A stretch of DNA of 9,143 nucleotides, from assembly GCA_020355145.1 (NCBI GenBank), contig CP070660.1, positions 618,180-627,322 on the forward strand, read 5' to 3'. Position 1 is the stretch's first letter; every line of letters starts with the position of its first letter. Under the pieces are notes generated by a model. The model was given only the letters and a program-made list of their open reading frames with translations. It was not told where the DNA came from and did not search any database. Positions 5,179 to 9,143 of the stretch are shown one piece after another. Made by a program: the position numbers and the translations under genes. The DNA is from Deltaproteobacteria bacterium (GTDB lineage: Bacteria; Desulfobacterota; DSM-4660; Desulfatiglandales; B25-G16).

Positions 5179-5460
5179 CTAAATCGTCTCCAAAAGGGAT
5201 TCAATCATCGCCTCCTGGTCCTGGTTAGCGATCTTGAATTTCACCCCAATTCCCTGTGGGGAGATCCTGACAACTTCGCCAGTAATCTTGATATGTTTCT
5301 GATAGTTGGGGAACGCAAAGGACAGTGAAACCTCCTGTCCAACAGAGAAGGGCATACGAGTTTCGATAAACATTCCGTCAGCACTTATGTCTGCGATGTA
5401 ATCCTTGTAGACACGATCCTCAATACAGTAATCTACAACCATGAAGAAGGGTTTTCTCAT
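5179..5460 (-). CDS. Stand-alone PilZ domain protein, RxxxR motif not evident
   Basis: This 93-residue cytoplasmic protein consists of one PilZ-like beta-barrel. Seen: YIADISADGMFIETRMPF (21-38) carrying the D/N-x-S-x-x-G motif (D24, S26, G29), GQEVSLSFAF (41-50), an IKITGEVVRIS strand (58-67) and GIGVKFKI (70-77), followed by a C-terminal helix. It resembles the Myxococcus-type PilZ subfamily common in deltaproteobacteria. The usual N-terminal RxxxR motif that grips cyclic di-GMP is not recognisable: only isolated Arg2 and Arg16 are present. Ligand binding is therefore doubtful. I place the start at ATG 5460 because GGAGGGAGGAGG lies directly upstream. An upstream TTG at 5478 would merely translate that ribosome-binding site. 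No partner gene is adjacent. Confidence 0.85.
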   Translation of the reverse strand: MRKPFFMVVDYCIEDRVYKDYIADISADGMFIETRMPFSVGQEVSLSFAFPNYQKHIKITGEVVRISPQGIGVKFKIANQDQEAMIESLLETI

Positions 5461-5508
5461 GTTTCCTCCTCCCTCCAAAGATCCTTTCCTCCAACTCTTT
5501 TAGGAGGG
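5461..5508 (-). promoter_or_regulatory. PilZ gene leader with strong Shine-Dalgarno and a complementary CCCTCC
   Basis: On the minus strand the leader reads CCCTCC (5508-5503), then GGAGG (5492-5488), then the purine-rich ribosome-binding region GGAGGGAGGAGG (5476-5465) just before the ATG. The CCCTCC could pair with either GGAGG stretch, so the ribosome-binding site might be masked or exposed alternately. Confidence 0.4.
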
Positions 5509-5626
5509 TCAGCTGCTTGTCTTCGGACATATTTCTGATCAATTCGGAGTTTTAATTTAACCTTGTCAAAAGGCCATTTATAAAATGTGCAGGGAAATAA
5601 GGAGCGCTAAACTGATTGTGTAACAG

Positions 5627-5701
5627 TTATAAGTTATGTATGAGTCCAGCGGTAATGAAGCCAGCACAAAAACCGAGAGAAAATAACATCAAAGCAAGCA
5701 T
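5627..5701 (-). CDS. Possible 24-residue membrane peptide
   Basis: ATG 5701 opens a 24-codon frame ending with TAA at 5627-5629. The peptide begins MLALMLFSLGFCAGF and continues ITAGLIHNL: one hydrophobic helix with small-residue GxxxG-like spacing, and a short polar end. AGAGGGTGA (about 5720-5712) lies at a suitable distance upstream as a ribosome-binding site. Very short proteins of this form occur in many bacteria as transporter subunits or membrane regulators, but I cannot assign a family. The ribosome-binding site makes it better supported than the other tiny ORFs here. Confidence 0.35.
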   Translation of the reverse strand: MLALMLFSLGFCAGFITAGLIHNL

Positions 5702-5956
5702 GATTCTTTTTTCACCCTCTTTTTATGTTTTGAAATAGGCCTTTGCCTTTCTATACTGCAAAAATCATGCAAAATTAGACAGTTAGGGCGTTTACTTTTA
5801 TTTTCAAGGAGTTAGCTTGAGATGCACAAAAGCGAGACCTAGAATATTGGTTAATAAAGGTTATAGATTGGGAAGACGGATGCCACTTTTGAGAAATAAA
5901 GGTAACACGATAAATGGGAAAGCGATCAGCCTGGCACCTGAACAGAGTAAAAAGGA

Positions 5957-5998
5957 TTGGGTCTCATAATCTAAGCTGGTCAATGAGGAAAGACCCAA
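5957..5998 (+). other. Inverted repeat TTGGGTCT / AGACCCAA
   Basis: TTGGGTCT (5957-5964) and AGACCCAA (5991-5998) are perfect complements. CAT inside the left arm can continue the stem with ATG at 5983-5985, bulging five bases. No T-run follows. The role is unknown. Confidence 0.4.
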
Positions 5999-6065
5999 CA
6001 TATAGGGGCTGTTTTCCGAAACTCAAATTGATAGACTACTGGCACCTTTCTGAGAGGTAGATGTT

Positions 6066-6110
6066 GGGGAGGCGAGCGAGGCTTTTGAGGCGAGCTCGCG
6101 GAGCCTCCCC
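6066..6110 (+). repeat. GC-rich REP-like palindrome
   Basis: GGGGAGGC (6066-6073) pairs perfectly with GCCTCCCC (6103-6110). Inside, GAGGCGAGC occurs twice 18 bases apart (6069 and 6087), and GCGAGCTCGC (6090-6099) is itself a palindrome, so two folds compete. It is strikingly GC-rich in an AT-rich surround, and GTAG lies five bases before the stem (6057-6060). GTAG or GGAG followed by a GC-rich hairpin is the form of REP sequences moved by RAYT transposases, but no such transposase is in the window. Confidence 0.45.
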
Positions 6111-6238
6111 GACTCTTGCCATAGTTGAAACCCGCAATCCACAAAATTTATTGCAGACTTCCTTCTGTAGTCATAACATTACCAAACTTCAGAGGCTGAG
6201 GTCAGATCTTTGCAGATTAACAAAAAATAGGGGGTGGA

Positions 6239-6340
6239 CTACAATATAGCATTTGCTTTAGGTTCAAATGCCCCAATAAATTTGATGATTGCAGAGTTGA
6301 CTTCCTCTCCTTTACCCTCTGTATTTAACGCCTGAAACAT
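6239..6340 (-). CDS. Possible 33-residue ORF or remnant of a larger gene
   Basis: The frame is open from 6370 to the TAG at 6241-6239, with an ATG at 6340. The product begins MFQALNTEGKGEEVN and ends KANAIL, with a balanced, protein-like composition including an amphipathic IIKFIGAF segment. There is no ribosome-binding site at the ATG, and an in-frame stop lies just upstream (6373-6371). It may be the decayed C-terminus of a lost gene rather than a functional peptide. I do not recognise it. Confidence 0.2.
   Translation of the reverse strand: MFQALNTEGKGEEVNSAIIKFIGAFEPKANAIL
6249..6271. other. Small hairpin GCATTTG / CAAATGC
   Basis: A perfect 7-bp inverted repeat (6249-6255 and 6265-6271) with a 9-nt loop, in AT-rich sequence, overlapping the end of the 6239-6340 ORF. 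No T-run is adjacent on either strand. Confidence 0.3.
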
Positions 6341-6352
6341 TTCGTGGACTAA

Positions 6353-6385
6353 GAAAGAATGTATGGTGTTTTATGACATTCTTTC
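6353..6385. other. Perfect 10-bp inverted repeat downstream of the transporter gene
   Basis: GAAAGAATGT (6353-6362) and ACATTCTTTC (6376-6385) are perfect complements around a 13-nt loop. It lies downstream of the transporter gene on the minus strand and just past the small ORF ending at 6384, so it could be a processing or weak termination hairpin. There is no long U-tract. Confidence 0.45.
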
Positions 6386-6470
6386 AAACAAATCCTAAGA
6401 GATGAGCCAATAATATCAATAGGGACCAGATAAAGAGCCCAAAAAATACCTTAAAGATAAATAATTTCAC
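6384..6470 (-). CDS. Possible 28-residue membrane peptide downstream of the transporter
   Basis: GTG 6470 opens a 28-codon frame that starts MKLFIFKVFFGLFIW and ends LLGFV with TGA at 6386-6384. It is almost wholly hydrophobic and could span the membrane once. It lies 65 bases downstream of the transporter stop on the same strand, a place where small transporter subunits are sometimes encoded. Against it: the start is GTG with no ribosome-binding site at a normal distance (GGAGGTG is about 20 bases too far upstream), and AT-rich DNA often yields such hydrophobic ORFs. Confidence 0.22.
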   Translation of the reverse strand: MKLFIFKVFFGLFIWSLLILLAHLLGFV

Positions 6471-6535
6471 TTTTTATTCGTATTTAGATAACACCTCCCA
6501 ACATTTTAAAAGCTACTCGGATTTCCATACTCTTT

Positions 6536-7978
6536 CTAACCAAAGAGTTTTGGAATCTGACCCCTGAGTACAGCAAAGGTGAAATAACCGTAAAAACCAG
6601 ATGCCCATACTAATACAATAAATCTTATCTTACCCATCGCTAACTGCTTGGGTACGACCTTATTGTTAAACCATAGGAGAAGCATACTATAGAAGAACAT
6701 CACCATCCCATTAAGACATGAACCAATAACCAGTAAGAGTAAAGGCTTGGTTATACCGGATAATAGGATAAGGATACCAAGGGCAATCTCAATCCAAAGA
6801 ATTATAAAATAAACGGCCCTGTCGCTTATCTCAGACTCTCTCATCCAGTTGACCTTTATAATATCCGTACATACCCTGGCTACTATGTCCATAACCCCAA
6901 GCTCTGTAGTAAAGAGTATAAAGACCCCCATCACCCAAAAGATGTTTTTCATAAAGGGGCCATAGAGCTTTCCTATCTCTATACCCTCATTCCGGATAAA
7001 ATCAAAACCCTTGCCCAAACCCTCTAATCCATATACGGTGCTGTAAGAGATTAGAGACAGGAGGATAAGTGATAATGCCCCCAGGACAAAAAAGGTTATG
7101 AAGTGCTCCCAGTTAGCAGCCCTCCACCATCCTCTCCATTTTCTCATATTATCCTCTGTTGGTTCAAAGAAAAACCCCGTGGAGGGAATAGGCTCCAGCT
7201 TACCCGTGATTGGGCTTGTAATGCGACCGACATACTTACCCATCGCATAGCCCTTATCCCTAATATAGTTACTCTGGGCTAAGTTAAGGGCCCCACCTGC
7301 TCCGGCATAGGCAATAGCGCCCAGGAGTAAAGGGAGACTTATCCCTTCTGGTATATACCCTACCTTAAAAGTTCCTACTACCATTGCACCTATGGCAGCC
7401 ATCTTAAAGGTGATGAGAAAAAATACAACAGAGAGTCCTATCATGACAACCACCATCACTTCCTGCAGTTTTTCCACGGTGTTATATACAACAGGGCCCG
7501 CAGATATTGCTATGCCAACGGCAATTAGCCCCAGAATAGCATAAACAACATGATTCCCCCCTATCATAAAAGAAAGGGCCATCGCTGCACCAGTAGCCCA
7601 ACCAGGCCATGCCCATGGGACAGCAGTCATGATAAGAAAGGCCCACGCCCAGTGTTTTGAGAGACGACAATAACTGATTACCGAACACTCGCCTGTTGCC
7701 AAGGTCCATCTCTCGATCTCCATATTGACAAAATACTGAGTGAGAATGCCAAGCATACATGCCCACCAGATTGCAAAACCATAGTGAGCGGTTAAATATG
7801 GCCAGAGCACATACTCACCACTTCCTATGGATGCCCCGAGGATGAGGACGCTGGGTCCAATCATCTGCTTCCATGCAATGGGTTCTGGGAGGTCCCTATA
7901 TGTTAGGGGCGGTAATTCTCCAGGGTCTATAACATCGCTTGGAACAACCTTCTCTTCACTAACCACTTCATCTGCCAT
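6536..7978 (-). CDS. Nramp-like membrane transporter lacking the DPGN motif
   Basis: This 480-residue inner-membrane protein has a polar 35-residue N-terminus followed by about eleven hydrophobic segments. The first is PSVLILGASIGSGEYVLWPY (42-61), which aligns with Nramp TM1, where DPGN normally binds the metal; here the motif is GSGE (52-55). TM3 carries QYFVNMEIERWTLATGE (81-97), as in Nramp relatives. The TM6 region reads AGAGGALNLAQSNYIRDKGY (225-244), in place of the metal-binding MPHN of true Nramp proteins, with Asn232 perhaps equivalent. A polar insert with RITSPITG follows. Substrate is thus unknown: proton- or sodium-coupled uptake is likely from the LeuT-like fold, but manganese or iron transport should not be assumed. 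AGGAGGTGA is ideally placed before ATG 7978, and a strong promoter lies at 8047-8076. Tiny hydrophobic ORFs lie downstream. Confidence 0.75.
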   Translation of the reverse strand: MADEVVSEEKVVPSDVIDPGELPPLTYRDLPEPIAWKQMIGPSVLILGASIGSGEYVLWPYLTAHYGFAIWWACMLGILTQYFVNMEIERWTLATGECSVISYCRLSKHWAWAFLIMTAVPWAWPGWATGAAMALSFMIGGNHVVYAILGLIAVGIAISAGPVVYNTVEKLQEVMVVVMIGLSVVFFLITFKMAAIGAMVVGTFKVGYIPEGISLPLLLGAIAYAGAGGALNLAQSNYIRDKGYAMGKYVGRITSPITGKLEPIPSTGFFFEPTEDNMRKWRGWWRAANWEHFITFFVLGALSLILLSLISYSTVYGLEGLGKGFDFIRNEGIEIGKLYGPFMKNIFWVMGVFILFTTELGVMDIVARVCTDIIKVNWMRESEISDRAVYFIILWIEIALGILILLSGITKPLLLLVIGSCLNGMVMFFYSMLLLWFNNKVVPKQLAMGKIRFIVLVWASGFYGYFTFAVLRGQIPKLFG

Positions 7979-8046
7979 AATCTCACCTCCTCAATCAGGA
8001 TAGCGTAACATATGGATTCTCGATAGGACTCGCTTTTCAGGGAGGG

Positions 8047-8076
8047 ATTATAGGAAGGTTGTAATCTGGATGTAAA
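8047..8076 (-). promoter_or_regulatory. Strong sigma-70-type promoter of the Nramp-like transporter gene
   Basis: On the minus strand, TTTACA (8076-8071), an 18-base spacer and a perfect TATAAT (8052-8047). Transcription should begin near 8040, giving a leader of about 60 bases before ATG 7978. Confidence 0.68.
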
Positions 8077-8134
8077 GGAAAAAATGGCTCAGATACGGGG
8101 CCGCGTTCCTAATCTTGGCAATAAGAGGGATAAT

Positions 8135-8197
8135 GAGCTCCTCCTTTCAGATATCCCGGTAGATGTCTGATAATCAGTCAATACTGGTGAGGAGCTC
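8135..8197 (+). other. Nested hairpin element (possible structured leader or regulator)
   Basis: The outer arms GAGCTCCTC (8135-8143) and GAGGAGCTC (8189-8197) are perfect complements. Inside, TCAGATATC (8147-8155) pairs with GATGTCTGA (8162-8170) over nine positions with a 6-nt loop, one pair being U-G on the plus strand only. A further CTGAT-A-ATCAG lies at about 8167-8177. The wobble suggests a plus-strand RNA. No T-run follows. Confidence 0.45.
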
Positions 8198-8313
8198 GCA
8201 GTCTGGCCTTGACTCAGGACAAATCGAATGAGGGCGGTTTTAGATTTCTTCGTTTAACGGGCTTTTCCTTTTCAGACTATGGAAGTTTTTTGGCGGAAGG
8301 TTTCAAAACAATA

Positions 8314-8341
8314 TTGGACTTTCGGCTCGTATGCGTATAGT
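8314..8341 (+). promoter_or_regulatory. Candidate promoter of the SBBP lipoprotein gene
   Basis: TTGGAC (8314-8319), a 16-base spacer and TATAGT (8336-8341). The -10 box is good, the -35 box poor, so an activator might be needed. The -10 lies inside the palindrome at 8334-8346. The leader would be about 190 bases long. Confidence 0.38.
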
Positions 8342-8346
8342 ATACG
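8334..8346. promoter_or_regulatory. Operator-like palindrome CGTATA-G-TATACG
   Basis: A perfect 6-bp inverted repeat around a single central base. It covers the -10 box of the candidate promoter at 8314-8341, the usual position for a repressor site. The cognate regulator is not in the window. Confidence 0.42.
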
Positions 8347-8425
8347 TAATCTTCAGATTTGTAGGATTCCACAGTATGGCTTTTTCTTTTTTGTTCCACC
8401 AAAACAAATCCATAGGGGGTGAAAA

Positions 8426-8449
8426 ATGAATCTCAAGTTCCTTGTTTAG
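8426..8449 (+). CDS. Possible 7-codon leader peptide
   Basis: ATG 8426 is preceded by AGGGGGTGA at a spacing like that of the transporter gene, but the frame (MNLKFLV) stops after seven codons. It lies in the leader of the SBBP lipoprotein gene. It may be a translated leader peptide, or the start of a gene lost by mutation. Nothing in the codons, such as a run of one amino acid, points to classical attenuation. Confidence 0.22.
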   Translation: MNLKFLV

Positions 8450-8536
8450 CCTTCAAATCACTAAGGCGCATCTATGACGTGGGTTTGTCGAAGGAAAAAT
8501 TGGCTTTTTCATTTTCAAGCGGTTTGGGAGGGAGTT

Positions 8537-9143
8537 ATGAGACTGCGAAATAAAAGACAAGTTCTTGCCGCCTTGGCCGGTATTCCGCTTTTAAGCCTGG
8601 CATTCTTGAGTTCTGGATGCGGTAATGGGGACGGAGGCACTGATGCTTTCACGATCGTTTCGTCGATTAGCGTTGACGGTGGAGCAAATGAGGCTGACGA
8701 GGCGCGAGGTATAGCGCTCGATGAAGACGGTAACCTGTATGCTACCGGGTATGTTACGGTGAACGGGAACAGGAATATCTGGCTTGCCAAGTATGACGCG
8801 AACCTTATTCTTCAAGAAAGCATAGTTGTTGATGGGCCAGCAAACGGCGAAGACGTGGGCTACGTAATCGCATTGGATGGAAGTGGATATGTTTATGTGG
8901 TTGGCTATATGACCGAAACAGGGGAAGGCCACAACATCTGGCTTGCCAAATACGACACCGACCTTATCCTTCAAAAACAGATCACTGTAAACGGTTCCGC
9001 AAATGACACAGATGAGGGCTATGGTATCCTTTTTGACGGGAGTGGAACCCTGTACGTTACAGGCACGCTCACAGAACCTGGGGAGGGTTACAATATCTGG
9101 ATTGCCAAGTATGACATGGATCTCAACCCGCTTGAGAGCGTCA
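8537..9143 (+). CDS. SBBP-type beta-propeller lipoprotein, N-terminal part (3' end outside window)
   Basis: The frame runs from ATG 8537 off the end of the window: 202 codons without a stop. It begins with a lipoprotein signal: MRLRNKR, a hydrophobic stretch, then LSSGC with Cys28 as the lipidated residue, and a glycine- and aspartate-rich linker. The rest is a tandem repeat with an exact 53-residue period, marked by NIWLAKYD (80-87), NIWLAKYD (133-140) and NIWIAKYD (186-193). Each is preceded by LD-DG-LY-TGY-like and followed by LILQ---VDG-AN segments. This is the pattern of SBBP repeats, which build beta-propellers on the cell surface or outer membrane. GGGAGGGAG just upstream is a good ribosome-binding site. 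Function beyond a surface propeller scaffold, perhaps in binding or adhesion, cannot be inferred. Minus-strand ORFs across it are shadows. Confidence 0.86.
   Translation, partial: MRLRNKRQVLAALAGIPLLSLAFLSSGCGNGDGGTDAFTIVSSISVDGGANEADEARGIALDEDGNLYATGYVTVNGNRNIWLAKYDANLILQESIVVDGPANGEDVGYVIALDGSGYVYVVGYMTETGEGHNIWLAKYDTDLILQKQITVNGSANDTDEGYGILFDGSGTLYVTGTLTEPGEGYNIWIAKYDMDLNPLESV

Larger units (their letters stand above)
5461..6535. other. 1.07-kb region without a conventional gene
   Basis: This long gap between the PilZ gene and the transporter carries the PilZ leader, three very small minus-strand ORFs (5627-5701, 6239-6340, 6384-6470) and several hairpins (5957-5998, 6066-6110, 6249-6271, 6353-6385). 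The 9-mer CTGGCACCT occurs twice, near 5935 and 6040. A 62-codon plus-strand ORF at 6061-6249 starts inside the GC-rich palindrome and has no family features. The region looks like decayed or mobile-element-derived DNA mixed with small regulatory units. Confidence 0.4.
7979..8536. other. Divergent regulatory region between the transporter and the SBBP lipoprotein
   Basis: No conventional gene. It contains a strong minus-strand promoter at 8047-8076, nested hairpins at 8135-8197, a candidate plus-strand promoter at 8314-8341, the palindrome CGTATAGTATACG at 8334-8346, a 7-bp inverted repeat (GATTTGT 8356-8362, ACAAATC 8404-8410) and a 7-codon mini-ORF at 8426-8449 with a good ribosome-binding site. 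Confidence 0.5.

Noticed and set aside
6061..6249. 62-codon plus-strand ORF rich in arginine
   Set aside because: It starts inside the GC-rich palindrome, has no ribosome-binding site and shows no recognisable motif.
8320..8336. CGGCTCGTATG, which resembles the E. coli lac promoter and could suggest vector contamination
   Set aside because: The match is about 14 bases only and the flanks on both sides are unrelated to lac or cloning vectors; chance is more likely.
8515..8974. Minus-strand ORFs of 91 and 127 codons
   Set aside because: They are antisense shadows of the SBBP lipoprotein gene, whose plus-strand frame has a lipobox and exact protein repeats.

Overview
The window looks like a piece of a Gram-negative chromosome, probably a Desulfobacterota (deltaproteobacterial) lineage. 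The grounds are the gene mix: an EF-G-type translation factor, separate mogA and moaC genes, a DUF1178 zinc-ribbon protein, a stand-alone PilZ domain, two lipoproteins with clear lipoboxes, and an Nramp-like transporter. Taxonomy is inferred from gene content only. Base composition is moderately AT-rich, except for a visibly more GC-rich threonine aldolase gene and a few GC-rich hairpins.

Layout. 1-552 is the 3' end of an EF-G-like gene (+). 562-729 is a small palindromic element with terminal inverted repeats, resembling a MITE. 739-1230 is mogA (+). A convergent lipoprotein gene (-, 1247-1732) follows. 1733-2304 lacks a clear gene but holds a good plus-strand promoter, two oppositely oriented blocks of 8-bp repeats, a possible 41-residue membrane peptide and an intrinsic terminator; the terminator overlaps the 3' end of moaC (-, 2305-2742). 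A DUF1178 gene (-, 2860-3279) lies upstream of moaC and has a near-consensus promoter. That promoter diverges from the promoter of a low-specificity threonine aldolase gene (+, 3562-4602).

4603-5178 has no gene. It contains a 175-nt sequence (4772-4946) that folds into one long nested rod of about 53 base pairs, the strongest candidate here for an undescribed or unannotated RNA. A PilZ gene (-, 5179-5460) follows. The next 1.07 kb (5461-6535) holds hairpins, a GC-rich REP-like palindrome and several very small minus-strand ORFs. 6536-7978 is an Nramp-like transporter (-) that lacks the DPGN metal motif. 7979-8536 is a divergent regulatory region with promoters both ways, nested hairpins, an operator-like palindrome and a 7-codon mini-ORF. 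From 8537 to the window edge runs an SBBP-type beta-propeller lipoprotein (+) with an exact 53-residue repeat.

Functional links are modest. mogA and moaC both act in molybdenum cofactor synthesis but sit in opposite orientations 1 kb apart, so they are not one operon. moaC may be co-transcribed with the DUF1178 gene. The remaining genes look like independent units. No tRNA, rRNA, CRISPR array or complete insertion sequence was seen.
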